Assembly (NCBI RefSeq): GCF_004614185.1
Contig: NZ_SPVF01000153.1
Location: 1 to 64,000 of the forward strand
Origin: Zemynaea arenosa
GTDB taxonomy: Bacteria > Pseudomonadota > Gammaproteobacteria > Burkholderiales > Burkholderiaceae_D
DNA: 64,000 nucleotides
Reading direction: 5' to 3'
A model generated the notes under the pieces. It did not search any database. It saw only the letters and a program-made list of their open reading frames with translations, and was not told the origin of the DNA. Below, one piece after another: positions 15,797-25,672 of this stretch (positions are counted from its first letter, which is position 1; the number at the start of each line of letters is the position of its first letter). The translations under genes and the position numbers were made by a program.

Positions 15797-17329
15797 ATGA
15801 GCACCGACATCCAAAACGAAGCGGCACCTGGCGCAGACGAAAACAAGATCATGGCCGAGCGCCGCGCCAAGCTCGCGGCCCTGCGCGAGAAGGGCCAGGC
15901 CTTCCCCAACGACTTCGTCCCCCAGCACAAGACGGCGGACCTGCACCTGCAGTTCGGCGAGAAAACGCGCGAAGAACTGGAAGCGTCGCCGGTCCCGGTG
16001 GTGCTGGCCGGCCGCATGATGCTCAAGCGCGAAGCCGGCAAGAAGGCCGCCTTCGCGACCCTGCAGGATTCCTCCGGCCCCAAGGCCGATGGCCGCATCC
16101 AGATCTACGTGACCCTGGACGACACCGGTGAAGAGGCCATGGACGCCTTCCGCCACTACGACCTGGGCGACATCCTGGGCGTCGAGGGCACGCTGTTCAA
16201 GACCAAGGTCGGTGAGCTGACCGTCAAGGTGACCAAGCTGCGCCTGATCACCAAGGCGATCCGCCCGCTGCCGGACAAGTTCCACGGCCTGGCGGACCAG
16301 GAGACCAAGTACCGCCAGCGCTACGTAGACCTCATCATGAACGAGGAGACGCGCCGCACCTTCAAGGCCCGCACCGCCGCCATCGCGTCGATGCGCCGCT
16401 TCATGGCGGAGAACGAGTTCATGGAAGTCGAAACGCCAATGCTGCACCCGATCCCGGGCGGCGCGGCGGCCAAGCCGTTCATCACCCACCACAACGCGCT
16501 GGACATGCAAATGTTCCTGCGGATCGCACCGGAGCTGTACCTCAAGCGCCTGGTGGTCGGGGGCTTCGACCGCGTCTTCGAGATCAACCGCAACTTCCGC
16601 AACGAAGGCGTGTCGATCCGCCACAACCCCGAATTCACCATGATGGAGTTCTACGCGGCTTACGCGGACTACCAGTGGGTGATGGACTACACCGAGAAGG
16701 TGATCCGCCAGGCGGCGATTGACGCCCACGGCACCGCGGAACTGACCTATGGCGGCAAGCCGCTGGACCTGGGCAAGCCGTTCCACCGCCTGACCATCGT
16801 CGGCGCCATCAACAAGTACGCGCCGCACTACACCGAAGCGCAGCTGAACGATGCGGAGTTCATTCGCGCCGAGCTGCTCAAGTTTGGGGTGAAGCCGATG
16901 GCGCATGCTGGTCTGGGTTCGCTGCAGCTGTCGCTATTCGAAGAGACGGCCGAGGCCCAGCTGTGGGAGCCGACCTTCATCATCGACTACCCGGTGGAAG
17001 TGTCGCCGCTGGCCCGCGCATCGGACACCCGCGCAGGCATCACAGAGCGCTTTGAGCTCTTCATCGTCGGCCGCGAGATCGCCAACGGCTTCTCGGAGCT
17101 GAACGATCCGGAAGACCAGGCCGCGCGCTTCCTGGCGCAGGTGGAAGCCAAGGATGCGGGCGACGAAGAAGCGATGTACTACGACGCGGACTACATCCGC
17201 GCGCTGGAATACGGCATGCCGCCGGCGGGTGGCTGCGGGATCGGCATCGATCGCCTGATCATGCTGATCACCGACTCCCCCAACATCCGCGACGTCCTCC
17301 TCTTCCCGCACCTGCGCCGCGAAGACTAA
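15797..17329 (+). CDS. lysS: Lysyl-tRNA synthetase (class II)
   Basis: A 510-residue class II synthetase that charges tRNA-Lys. It has an N-terminal OB-fold anticodon-binding domain (about 65-180, [22 protein letters not shown]), motif 2 ([21 protein letters not shown]) and motif 3 ([18 protein letters not shown]). The length is normal. It is followed by a strong terminator shared with the convergent ppnN. Confidence 0.97.
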   Translation: MSTDIQNEAAPGADENKIMAERRAKLAALREKGQAFPNDFVPQHKTADLHLQFGEKTREELEASPVPVVLAGRMMLKREAGKKAAFATLQDSSGPKADGRIQIYVTLDDTGEEAMDAFRHYDLGDILGVEGTLFKTKVGELTVKVTKLRLITKAIRPLPDKFHGLADQETKYRQRYVDLIMNEETRRTFKARTAAIASMRRFMAENEFMEVETPMLHPIPGGAAAKPFITHHNALDMQMFLRIAPELYLKRLVVGGFDRVFEINRNFRNEGVSIRHNPEFTMMEFYAAYADYQWVMDYTEKVIRQAAIDAHGTAELTYGGKPLDLGKPFHRLTIVGAINKYAPHYTEAQLNDAEFIRAELLKFGVKPMAHAGLGSLQLSLFEETAEAQLWEPTFIIDYPVEVSPLARASDTRAGITERFELFIVGREIANGFSELNDPEDQAARFLAQVEAKDAGDEEAMYYDADYIRALEYGMPPAGGCGIGIDRLIMLITDSPNIRDVLLFPHLRRED

Positions 17330-17343
17330 ACGACCGCCACCCA

Positions 17344-17373
17344 GCAAAAAGCCCGCAACAGCGGGCTTTTTGC
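17344..17373. terminator. Bidirectional Rho-independent terminator
   Basis: A perfect 13-bp stem (GCAAAAAGCCCGC with its complement) encloses loop AACA, with A- and T-runs on both sides. It lies between convergent lysS and ppnN and can serve both. Confidence 0.9.
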
Positions 17374-17395
17374 ATGAATAAGCAGCGAGGGTCGC

Positions 17396-18766
17396 TTACT
17401 GCACCACGCGGTAGCACGGCACGTAGGCTTTGCCGGGAAGTTTCATGCGCGACTGCTCGACGAAGGACGACAGCAGCACGTCCATCGGCCCCATGATCTC
17501 CTTCTCGCCGCGGATCTCGAACGGCCCATGCTGCTCGATGTTGCGGATGCCTTCTTCCTTCACATTCCCCGCCACCACGCCCGAAAACGCGCGCCGCAGG
17601 TTCGCGGCCAGCATGTGCACTGGCTGGTTCTTGTGCAGCGACAGCGAATGCATGTTCTCGTGCGTCGGCTTGAACGGCTTCTGGAACTCGTGGTCGATCC
17701 GCAAGGCCCAGTTGAAGTAATACGCATCGCTGCGCGACTTGCGGTACTCGCGCACCTGCCGGATCCCCAGCTGCATCTCCTGCGCCACTTCCTCAGGATT
17801 GTCGATGATGATCTTGTAGCGCTTGCGGGCCTCTTCGCCCAGCGTCCCCGCGATGAACGAGTCGATCTGCCTGAAGTAGTCCGCCGCCGACGCCGGCCCG
17901 GTGAAGACCAGGGGGAACGGCAGCTCCGCGTTGTCCGGATGGAGCAGGATGCCGAGGATGTAGAGGATCTCCTCCGCCGTCCCGGCACCACCCGGGAACA
18001 CGATGATTCCATGCCCGGTCCGTACAAACGCTTCCAGCCGCTTCTCGATGTCCGGCATGATCACCAGGTCGTTCACGATCGGATTCGGCGACTCGGCCGC
18101 GATGATGCCCGGCTCCGAGATGCCCAGATAGCGCCCGCCGCGCAAGCGCTGCTTGGCGTGGCCGATGGTGGCGCCCTTCATCGGCCCCTTCATCGCACCC
18201 GGCCCGCAGCCGGTGCAGATATCCAGCTCGCGCAGGCCCAGTTGGTAGCCCACTTCCTTGGTGTAGTTGTATTCGATCCGGTTGATCGAGTGTCCGCCCC
18301 AGCACACCACCAGGTTCGGGTTCCGCTGCGGCTGCAGCACGTTGGCGTTGCGCAGGATGTGGAAGACCGAATCCGTGATGCCTTCGGTGGATGCCAGGTC
18401 GAACTTGGGGTTGTCCGTGACCTCGTTGGAGACAAAGACGATATCGCGCAGCACCGCGAACAGGTGCTCGTGGATCCCCTTGATCATCTTCCCGTCGACG
18501 AAGGCGATCGCGGGCGCCCCCTTGATATCGAGCTTGATCCCGCGCTCGCGCTGGATGATGTTGATGTCGAACGACTGGTAGCGTTCGAGGAGTTCCTTGC
18601 CGTCGTCGATGGTGCTGCCGCAGTTGAGTACAGCCAGCGCGCACTGGCGGAAAACCTTGTAAAGACCCGTCTTGCTGGTGTCGAGCAGCTTGGCCACTTC
18701 GGCCTTCGACAGCACTTCCAGACGGCCTTCCGGTGAAATCAGGGTATCGACTACGTCGTGATCCAT
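17396..18766 (-). CDS. ppnN: Nucleotide 5'-monophosphate nucleosidase PpnN (LOG family)
   Basis: A 456-residue homologue of E. coli PpnN/YgdH (454 residues), which hydrolyses purine and pyrimidine nucleotides to base and ribose 5-phosphate and is stimulated by (p)ppGpp. The LOG/Rossmann core has GCGPGAMKGPMKGA and the PGGAGTAEE motif. The long N- and C-terminal domains separate it from small cytokinin-type LOG proteins. It is transcribed toward the terminator shared with lysS. Confidence 0.93.
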   Translation of the reverse strand: MDHDVVDTLISPEGRLEVLSKAEVAKLLDTSKTGLYKVFRQCALAVLNCGSTIDDGKELLERYQSFDINIIQRERGIKLDIKGAPAIAFVDGKMIKGIHEHLFAVLRDIVFVSNEVTDNPKFDLASTEGITDSVFHILRNANVLQPQRNPNLVVCWGGHSINRIEYNYTKEVGYQLGLRELDICTGCGPGAMKGPMKGATIGHAKQRLRGGRYLGISEPGIIAAESPNPIVNDLVIMPDIEKRLEAFVRTGHGIIVFPGGAGTAEEILYILGILLHPDNAELPFPLVFTGPASAADYFRQIDSFIAGTLGEEARKRYKIIIDNPEEVAQEMQLGIRQVREYRKSRSDAYYFNWALRIDHEFQKPFKPTHENMHSLSLHKNQPVHMLAANLRRAFSGVVAGNVKEEGIRNIEQHGPFEIRGEKEIMGPMDVLLSSFVEQSRMKLPGKAYVPCYRVVQ

Positions 18767-18988
18767 ACAGTGTGTGTCCTCTTCGTTCTAGCTCGTGTTC
18801 CGAGCGTTGCTCCATGGTGCGGCCCCACTATACCACCTGGATAAAAACGCTCGCGATCCGGTGTCACTACCACACCTGCCAAAAATTTGCTGAAGGCCGC
18901 GTGATTTCGCTTACAATGCAGCGCGCCCCGGCCCAGCCACGAGCGGGCCGTGGAAAACCATTCGATAGACATAAAGAGGAGAAGCCGC

Positions 18989-20494
18989 ATGAGCGGTGCT
19001 ACGACGACAACCCAAAAGGAAGCCGCGGTTCCCGAGTTCCGCCAGGTGCTGGGCCACCCCGCCCCGCTCTGGATGCTGTTCATGACCGAGTTCTGGGAGC
19101 GCTTTGCGTTCTACGGCATCCGCTGGGCGCTGGTGCTCTACATCGTGGCCCAGTTCCACGGCGGCAGCCCGACCGGTGAACAGCCTGCGAACCTGATCTA
19201 CGGCTCGTATCTCGCACTGGTGTATGCCGCGGCGGTCCTCGGCGGCTACGTCGCCGACAAATTCCTCGGCTACCAGCGCTCCATCCTGATGGGTGCCGTC
19301 ATCATGGCGGCAGGCCTCTTCATGATCGCCATCCCCGATCCGAACATCTTCAAGATCGGCCTCGCGACCATCATCACCGGCAATGGCCTGTTCAAGCCCA
19401 TCATCTCGACCATGGTCGGCCGCCTGTATTCGCAGGGCGACACCCGCCGCGACGCCGGCTTCACCATCTTCTACATGGGCATCAACGCCGGCGCGTTCGT
19501 TTCGCCGATCCTGACTCAAGTCCTGGCGCAGCACGTCTTCAACACCGGCGACACCCCGGCCTACAAGATCGTCTTCATCGCCTCCGGCATCGGCATGCTG
19601 TTCTCGCTGCTGTGGTTCCAGCTGGGCCGCCACAACCTCAAGGGGATCGGCATGGCGCCGGAAGGCGCGGACGGCATCGGCCGCGTGATCCAGGTGGCCG
19701 TGGGTGCCCTGATCGTCATCCCGATCGTCTACTTCCTGCTCAACATGGGCGCGAACAACCTGCAGACGGTGCTGACCTTCCTCTTCGTGATCCTGGCGAT
19801 CCTGCTGCTGGTGGAAGGTATCCGCAACGGCGCGGTGGCCCGCGACAAGACCATCGCGATGCTGATCATCTTCGGCTTCAATGTCCTGTTCTGGATGTTC
19901 TTCGAGCAGGCCGGCAGCTCCTTCACGTTCCTGGCCGATAAGATCGTGAACCGCATGTTCGGCACCTGGGAGTTCCCGGTGGCCTGGTTCCAGTCGGTGA
20001 ACTCTATCGCCATCATCACCTGCGCGCCGATCGTCGCGTGGATCTGGATGGCGCTGGCCAAGCGCAAGGCCGAGCCGTCGATCCCGCGCAAGTTCGGCCT
20101 GGGCCTGATCTTCAACGGCCTCGCCTTCCTGCTGCTGATGTACGCGCTGACCTATCTGCTGAAGGACAACCACATCCCGTTCTGGACCCTGTTCATGGTC
20201 TACGTGATCCAGTCCATTGGTGAACTGTGCCTGTCCCCGATCGGCCTGTCGATGGTGACCAAGCTGGCGCCGGTGCGCCTGGTGGGCTTCGGCATGGGCG
20301 GCTGGTTCCTGTCGACCGGTATCGGCAACAACCTCTCGGGCATCTTCGCGTCGTTTGTGTCGGGCGAAAAAGGCATGTCGCCGGAGTCGGCGCTGCAAGG
20401 TTACACCTTTGGTTTCTGGTCGCTGGTGGGTGCGGGCGTGGTCCTGTTCCTCATCGCTCCGCTGATCCAGAAGCTGATGCACGGCGTGAAGTAA
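18989..20494 (+). CDS. Proton-dependent oligopeptide transporter (POT/PTR2 family)
   Basis: A 501-residue MFS-fold di/tripeptide:proton symporter of the inner membrane. The POT signature is clear: TEFWERFAFYGIRWAL in TM1 (the ExxERF proton and peptide motif), FYMGINAGAF in the fifth helix region, and about 14 hydrophobic segments as in bacterial DtpA-type proteins. The ATG at 18989 has AGAGGAG 7 nt upstream and is preferred over an ATG 13 codons earlier. A TACAAT at 18912-18917 may be its -10. Confidence 0.92.
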   Translation: MSGATTTTQKEAAVPEFRQVLGHPAPLWMLFMTEFWERFAFYGIRWALVLYIVAQFHGGSPTGEQPANLIYGSYLALVYAAAVLGGYVADKFLGYQRSILMGAVIMAAGLFMIAIPDPNIFKIGLATIITGNGLFKPIISTMVGRLYSQGDTRRDAGFTIFYMGINAGAFVSPILTQVLAQHVFNTGDTPAYKIVFIASGIGMLFSLLWFQLGRHNLKGIGMAPEGADGIGRVIQVAVGALIVIPIVYFLLNMGANNLQTVLTFLFVILAILLLVEGIRNGAVARDKTIAMLIIFGFNVLFWMFFEQAGSSFTFLADKIVNRMFGTWEFPVAWFQSVNSIAIITCAPIVAWIWMALAKRKAEPSIPRKFGLGLIFNGLAFLLLMYALTYLLKDNHIPFWTLFMVYVIQSIGELCLSPIGLSMVTKLAPVRLVGFGMGGWFLSTGIGNNLSGIFASFVSGEKGMSPESALQGYTFGFWSLVGAGVVLFLIAPLIQKLMHGVK

Positions 20495-20510
20495 GCCGGA
20501 GCACATTGCG

Positions 20511-20945
20511 ATGCGCGCGCCCGCGAAGAAGTCCAGAGCCAAGCCTCTGCTTCTCGCGGGCGGCAATCCGCAGATCCCCATGGCCGACGGCGATGCGCCT
20601 GTCCAGGCCTACATCGCCGCCATGCCGGACTGGAAGCGTGGCATCGGCGAACAGCTCGACGCCCTGATCTCCGCCGCCATCCCCGAGGTGCGCAAGGCCG
20701 TCAAGTGGAACTCCCCGTTCTACGGCATCGCTGGCCAAGGGTGGTTCCTCAGCTTCCATTGCTACACCAAGTTTGTGAAAGTCGCCTTCTTCAAGGGCGC
20801 CCACCTCGATCCCCCGCCACCCGGCACGTCCAAACAGCCGGACGTGCGCTACCTCGACATCCACGAAATTGATGTCGTCGATGAAGAGCAATTGACAGAT
20901 TGGGTGCGGCAGGCGAGTGCGCTGCCCGGCTGGGGTAAAAGCTAG
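20511..20945 (+). CDS. DUF1801 family protein
   Basis: A 144-residue soluble protein of the DUF1801 (YdhG-like) family. The conserved core is present: VQAYIAAMPDWKRGIGEQLD, IPEVRKAVKWNSPFYG and FLSFHCYTKFVKVAFFKGA. The N-terminal 25 residues are basic and Lys-rich (AKKSRAKP). The function is unknown. It lies 16 nt after the POT gene, behind GGAG, so it may be co-transcribed, and is convergent with the LysR gene. Confidence 0.8.
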   Translation: MRAPAKKSRAKPLLLAGGNPQIPMADGDAPVQAYIAAMPDWKRGIGEQLDALISAAIPEVRKAVKWNSPFYGIAGQGWFLSFHCYTKFVKVAFFKGAHLDPPPPGTSKQPDVRYLDIHEIDVVDEEQLTDWVRQASALPGWGKS

Positions 20946-20954
20946 CGCGCCACG

Positions 20955-21875
20955 CTAGGCTGCGGTTGCGTGGACCTCGTCCAGCGACCGGCGCATCACC
21001 TCGATCTCGTCCGCCATCCACGCGCGGAACTGATGAATCTTCGGCATGGCCGCCTTGCTGGGGTTGACCAGGAAGCGATAGCCCTTGCTGGTCGCGACAT
21101 CCTGGCAGCGGATCTGGCGCAGCATGCCCTTCTGGATGTCCTCGCACGCGATCCCGTACGCCACCAGCGCCACGCCCTGCCCTGCCACAGCCGCCTGGGT
21201 CAGCACACCCCAGTGGCTATAGCCGCGCGAGAAGTTGTAGCGTGCCTTCCTGAGCGCCTTGTTCTGCTTGAGGAGCTGCATCCACGACTCGGTCGAGACC
21301 TCGTACAGCAAGGGATACTGCGGCAGGTCCGCCAGCGTGATCTCGGTCTGCCCGGGCGCCAGCAGCTCCGGGCTGTACACTGCAATCAGCCGTTCGCGAA
21401 ACAGCACGCTCGGGTCACCCTCCGTGATCGGACCGTAGCGGATCGCCACGTCCACCGCGTCGTCATCGAGGTTGACCTGCTTGTCGTTGGAATCGAGCCG
21501 GATGTCCAGCTCCGGATACAGCTTGGTAAAGCGATGCATGCGCGGCACCAGCCACTTGATCGAGAACGAGTGCGTGGTCGAGATGCGCAGCACGCGCTCC
21601 TCGCTGCCGCCCTGCAGCGCGCCGATCTTGGCGCGCAGGTCGGCCAGCATGCGCGCCACGGTGCTGGCCAGTTCATGGCCCTTCTCGGTCAGCTCCACAT
21701 GGCGCGGATGGCGGATGAACAGCTCCATCCCGATCGTCTCTTCCAGCTGGCGCACCTGCTGGCTGACCGCCGCCGGCGTCTTGTGCAGCTCCTGCGCGGC
21801 GAGCTTGAAACTGCCCCAGCGCGCGGCGCAGTCAAAGTCGATCAGCCCCGAAAGGCTCCGCAGCGGCTTGTCCAT
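20955..21875 (-). CDS. LysR-type transcriptional regulator (GcvA-like)
   Basis: A 306-residue LysR regulator with an N-terminal winged HTH (residues 8-65: FDCAARWGSFKLAAQELHKT, AVSQQVRQLEE) and a periplasmic-binding-fold effector domain (about 95-295). The SISTTHSFSIKWLVPR-type entry into that domain (here RISTTHSFSIKWLVPRM) is typical of the GcvA/AmpR group. It is divergent from the epimerase gene at 21980 across about 100 bp, and by the usual LysR logic it probably controls that gene. The effector is unknown. Confidence 0.9.
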   Translation of the reverse strand: MDKPLRSLSGLIDFDCAARWGSFKLAAQELHKTPAAVSQQVRQLEETIGMELFIRHPRHVELTEKGHELASTVARMLADLRAKIGALQGGSEERVLRISTTHSFSIKWLVPRMHRFTKLYPELDIRLDSNDKQVNLDDDAVDVAIRYGPITEGDPSVLFRERLIAVYSPELLAPGQTEITLADLPQYPLLYEVSTESWMQLLKQNKALRKARYNFSRGYSHWGVLTQAAVAGQGVALVAYGIACEDIQKGMLRQIRCQDVATSKGYRFLVNPSKAAMPKIHQFRAWMADEIEVMRRSLDEVHATAA

Positions 21876-21979
21876 CCCTCATCCATGACTAAGTTATTCT
21901 TGCTCATCGCGTCAATATTTCTCGTTTGTCGGCTGACGCACCTGAGCAGAAAATATATCTCATCTGTCAAGGGAAAGCC

Positions 21980-22915
21980 ATGCGCAAGAATATTTTGGTG
22001 ATCGGCGGTACACGCTTCATTGGCAAACTGCTCGTCCAGCGGCTGCTCGCGGCGGGCCACCAGGTCACCATCGCCACCCGCGGCCGCGCGCAAGACCCTT
22101 TCGGGGAGCGCATCCGCCGCCTCAAGGTGGACCGGCGCGATGAAGCCTCCCTGCGCCGCGCCCTGCAATCGCTCCCGCACGACACGTTCGACGTCGTGTA
22201 CGACCAGATGTGCTACAGCCCCCTGGACGCCGCCATCGCCACCCGCGTGTTCGCGGGCCGCACGCGCCGCTACATCATGGCCTCCACCATCGACGTGTAC
22301 CGCGACCTGCCGCCCGCCGTCCCGGCGCCGCACGCGGAAGACGCCTTCTGCGTCCTCGCGCAGCCCATCGACGCCTCGTATCCCTGGCACGACCCGAAGC
22401 TGGCCGTGGAGAGCTACGTGGCCGGCAAGCGCCAGGCCGAGGGCTACCTGTACCGCGACGGCCAGCTGCCCATGGTGACAGTGCGGATGGCCCATGTGCT
22501 CTCGGGTCCGGACGATTTCACGCGCCGCCTCGGCTACTACGTGGACCTGCTGCGCAGTGGCCACCCGCTGCGCTACACGAACGCGGTGGCGCGCAGCTCC
22601 TTCATCAGCGCCCAGGGTGCGGCAGCTTTCCTGGCCTGGGCCGGGATGCAGACTTTCACCGGCCCGGTGAACGCGGCCGCCGATGGCGCCCTGTCCACCT
22701 TCGACCTGTACCACCGCGCCGCCATGGTGCTGGGCGCCGCCGCCAACGCCGTTCCGGCCACCGCGCCGGGCGCGCCGGGTGAGCACAGCCCCTTCGACCA
22801 CGCCTACGCCACCGCCATGGACACCACCCGCGCGCGCCAGCTGGGCTACCGCTTCGGGCACCTGGACGACTGGCTGGACGACACCATCCGCCAGCACGAC
22901 CTGGCCTTCGTTTAA
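21980..22915 (+). CDS. NAD-dependent epimerase/dehydratase family protein
   Basis: A 311-residue Rossmann protein of the extended SDR type. The dinucleotide site is at the very start (ILVIGGTRFIGKLL), followed by TRGRAQDPFG. It has an atypical active-site region without an obvious YxxxK, resembling the plant CSP41/RNA-binding-like branch of the family, so the reaction is uncertain. The ATG at 21980 is chosen because GGGAAAG precedes it and the Rossmann strand begins at residue 3. It is divergent from a LysR gene that may regulate it. Confidence 0.8.
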   Translation: MRKNILVIGGTRFIGKLLVQRLLAAGHQVTIATRGRAQDPFGERIRRLKVDRRDEASLRRALQSLPHDTFDVVYDQMCYSPLDAAIATRVFAGRTRRYIMASTIDVYRDLPPAVPAPHAEDAFCVLAQPIDASYPWHDPKLAVESYVAGKRQAEGYLYRDGQLPMVTVRMAHVLSGPDDFTRRLGYYVDLLRSGHPLRYTNAVARSSFISAQGAAAFLAWAGMQTFTGPVNAAADGALSTFDLYHRAAMVLGAAANAVPATAPGAPGEHSPFDHAYATAMDTTRARQLGYRFGHLDDWLDDTIRQHDLAFV

Positions 22916-22959
22916 GTCCGGGCTCAGGCACTCCGGTCCGCAGGGCCGGAGGGCTGGTC

Positions 22960-22965
22960 TATAAT
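22960..22965 (+). promoter_or_regulatory. -10 box of the class A PBP gene
   Basis: A perfect TATAAT lies 44 nt before the TTG start at 23009. No good -35 was seen. Confidence 0.5.
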
Positions 22966-23008
22966 CGGGCGTTCTGGGACCACGCGTCCAGACCTCGAGA
23001 GTACAGCT

Positions 23009-25426
23009 TTGACCACACCGAGCACCACCCCCGCGCCGCGCCGGCGCCTGTTCCTCAAAGGCTTCCTGTTCCTGCTGCTGGCCCTTGTGCTGATCGTGGG
23101 CGGCTTTGTGGCCTACGTGGCCGCGGTCATCTACCCCAAGCTGCCGCCGCTGGACGTCATCACCGATTACCGGCCGAAGATCCCGCTGCGTGTGTACACC
23201 GCGGACCATGTGCTGATCGGCGAATTCGGCGAAGAGCACCGCGACTTCATCCCGATCGCCAAAATACCGGACATGATGAAGAAGGCGCTGATCGCCATCG
23301 AGGACTCGCGCTTCTACGAGCATGAGGGCATCGACTGGCAGCGTGCCGCCGGCGCCATCTCGCACCGGCTCGCGGGCGGCCGGCTCTCGGGCTTCTCCAC
23401 GCTCACGATGCAGATCCCGCGCAACTTCGTGATTACGCGCGAACGCGCCTGGCAGCGCAAGCTGACCGAGATGATCCTCGCGCACCGCATCGAGCAGCAG
23501 CTGACCAAGGACCAGATCCTGGAGCTGTACATGAACCACATGTACCTCGGCCAGCGCGCCTATGGTTTCGGCAGCGCCGCGCAGATCTACTTCAACAAGC
23601 CGCTGGACAAGCTCTCCATCGCCGAGATGGCGATGCTGGCCGGCCTGCCGCAGAACCCCTCGCAGCACAACCCGGTCGCCAACCCGAAACGTGCGCGCCA
23701 GCGACAGCACCAGGTGCTGCAGCGGATGAAGGACCTCGGCTACATCACGGACGCCCAGTACCAGCAGGCCTCCAGCGAACAGCTGCATGTGAACGTGCGC
23801 GGCCAGGAGTTCCAGACCCACGCCGAATACATCGCCGAACTGGCGCGCCAGCAGGTGTACAACCAGTTCAAGGAAGAGGCGTACACGCGCGGCTTCAATG
23901 TCTACACCACCATCATGCATGCGGACCAGGACGCGGCCTACCAGTCCGTGCGCCGTAACGTGATCGCCTTCGACCAGCGGCATGGCTATCGCGGCCCCGA
24001 GACCACCATCGAGCTGCCTGCCGACCAGCAGGAGCGCGACGACGCCATCGACGAGGCGCTGCAGAAGCGCCCCACCAGCGACGGCCTGCTGCCCGCCGTG
24101 GTACTGGAAGCCTCGCCCAAGCTGGTGAAGGCCGAAACCACCAGTGGTGAGACGGTCGAGATCACCGGCGATGGCCTGAAGTTCGCAGCCAATGCGCTGA
24201 AGGACACGGCCAAGCCCAACTACCGCATCGGCCCGGGCGCGGTGATCCGCATCAGCCAGGACGACAAGAAGCAGTGGTCCATCACCCAAGTGCCGCAGGT
24301 GGCGGCGGCCTTCGTGTCGATCGACTCGTACACGGGCGCCTACCGCGCGCTGGTGGGTGGCTTCGACTACAACCTGCAGAAGTACAACCACGTGACGCAG
24401 GCGTGGCGCCAGCCCGGGTCGTCCTTCAAGCCGTTCCTGTATTCGGCGGCCCTGGAAAAAGGCTACTACCCCGGCACCATCATCCTCGACGAGGTGCTCG
24501 ACATGCCCGGCGAGAACGCGGGCGCAACCTGGTCGCCCAAGAACGACGATGGCGTGTTCGATGGCTCAGTGACCATGCGCCAGGCGCTGGCCAAGTCCAA
24601 GAACGTGCCGTCGGTGCGGCTGCTGCGCGCCCTGGGCGTACCGTATGTGCACGACTACATGGGCCGCTTCGGCTTCGACCCGGCCAAGCATCCCAAGAAC
24701 TACACCATGGCGCTGGGTACGGGCGCGGTCACGCCGCTGCAGCTGGCGGGCGCGTATGCGATCTTCGCCAACACCGGCTACGCCGTACAGCCCTATGTGA
24801 TCAGCAAGATCGCGGATGCCAGCGGCAAGGTCATTTTCGAGACCAAGCCGCCCGAGATCATGCAGGAGTCGGCGCGCGTGCTCGATGTCCGCAACGCCTT
24901 CGTGATGGACTCGATGCTGCGCGACGTCACGCGCTACGGCACCGGCGCCGCGGCCACGCAGCGCCTGGGCCGCGGCGACATCGCAGGCAAGACGGGTACT
25001 TCCAGCGATGCGGTGGATGGCTGGTTCGCGGGCTACGGCGGCCATGTCACCGCGGTGGCGTGGATGGGCTATGACGATCCGCGTTCCCTCGGCGGCAAGG
25101 AGTTCGGCTCCACGCTCGCGCTGCCGATCTGGATCGACTATATGAAGGTGGCGCTGGCCAAGGTACCGGAAGAACCGCGCGTCGAGCCGGAAGGCGTGGT
25201 GCAGCAGGACGGCGACTGGATGTACGACGAGTTCGCGGAGAGCGGCGCAATCCGCAGCGTGGACATGGACGAAGCCAACATGGCCGCTGCCGGCACGCCG
25301 ATCCCTGTCACCATCCCCGGCGCGACGCCCACGGCGCCGCTGAACCAGACGCCGGGCACGCCGCTCCCTGCCCCTCCGGTGATCCCGGCCCCGCCGCCCC
25401 AGCGCCCTTCGAACTCCCTGTTCTGA
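23009..25426 (+). CDS. Penicillin-binding protein 1A family (bifunctional peptidoglycan synthase)
   Basis: An 805-residue class A PBP, anchored by one N-terminal TM (residues 15-42), that polymerises glycan strands and cross-links them. The glycosyltransferase domain shows EDSRFYEHEGIDW (catalytic Glu near residue 94) and GFSTLTMQIPRNF. The transpeptidase domain shows the nucleophile in PGSSFKPF, the SKN box (AKSKNVPS) and KTGTSSDAVDGW. An OB-like insert lies between them. The C-terminal 60 residues are Pro/Ala-rich and low complexity. The start is a TTG; no earlier start is available in frame. Confidence 0.93.
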   Translation: MTTPSTTPAPRRRLFLKGFLFLLLALVLIVGGFVAYVAAVIYPKLPPLDVITDYRPKIPLRVYTADHVLIGEFGEEHRDFIPIAKIPDMMKKALIAIEDSRFYEHEGIDWQRAAGAISHRLAGGRLSGFSTLTMQIPRNFVITRERAWQRKLTEMILAHRIEQQLTKDQILELYMNHMYLGQRAYGFGSAAQIYFNKPLDKLSIAEMAMLAGLPQNPSQHNPVANPKRARQRQHQVLQRMKDLGYITDAQYQQASSEQLHVNVRGQEFQTHAEYIAELARQQVYNQFKEEAYTRGFNVYTTIMHADQDAAYQSVRRNVIAFDQRHGYRGPETTIELPADQQERDDAIDEALQKRPTSDGLLPAVVLEASPKLVKAETTSGETVEITGDGLKFAANALKDTAKPNYRIGPGAVIRISQDDKKQWSITQVPQVAAAFVSIDSYTGAYRALVGGFDYNLQKYNHVTQAWRQPGSSFKPFLYSAALEKGYYPGTIILDEVLDMPGENAGATWSPKNDDGVFDGSVTMRQALAKSKNVPSVRLLRALGVPYVHDYMGRFGFDPAKHPKNYTMALGTGAVTPLQLAGAYAIFANTGYAVQPYVISKIADASGKVIFETKPPEIMQESARVLDVRNAFVMDSMLRDVTRYGTGAAATQRLGRGDIAGKTGTSSDAVDGWFAGYGGHVTAVAWMGYDDPRSLGGKEFGSTLALPIWIDYMKVALAKVPEEPRVEPEGVVQQDGDWMYDEFAESGAIRSVDMDEANMAAAGTPIPVTIPGATPTAPLNQTPGTPLPAPPVIPAPPPQRPSNSLF

Positions 25427-25453
25427 CCCCGTCCCCTTTGCGCTACCTCAACC

Positions 25454-25587
25454 CCGGGGTCAGGCCTGCTTCTCATAGAGGGTGTCTGACCCCGGGCAGT
25501 TATCCACAGCCGGCTCCATAGGCAAACAGAGTTATTCACATGGGGGGAGGCCTGACCCCGGCGTCGGAGGGCGAGGCCTGACCCCGG
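25454..25587. repeat. Four copies of a TGACCCCGG-type repeat plus two DnaA-box matches
   Basis: AGGCCTGACCCCGG occurs at 25548-25561 and 25574-25587. Its reverse complement is at 25454-25467, and a variant GTCTGACCCCGGG is at 25484-25496. Between the copies lie two exact matches to the DnaA-box consensus TTATNCACA (25500-25508 and 25532-25540), 32 bp apart. No gene is seen in 25427-25672. Confidence 0.7.
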
Positions 25588-25672
25588 TGGGGGGCGCGGC
25601 TGGGGACGGCGTGCGCGGTGCTTCGGGGAACTTTGCTAGACTCGGCCGCAGATTGTCACTTCGCCAACGCCC

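Noticed and set aside
21842-24391. Minus-strand open frame of about 850 codons over the epimerase and PBP genes
   Set aside because: An antisense shadow; the plus strand has intact Rossmann and PBP motifs.
25427-25672. The DnaA-box pair read as a chromosome or plasmid replication origin
   Set aside because: No dnaA, dnaN, rep or parAB genes and no AT-rich unwinding element nearby; only two boxes.
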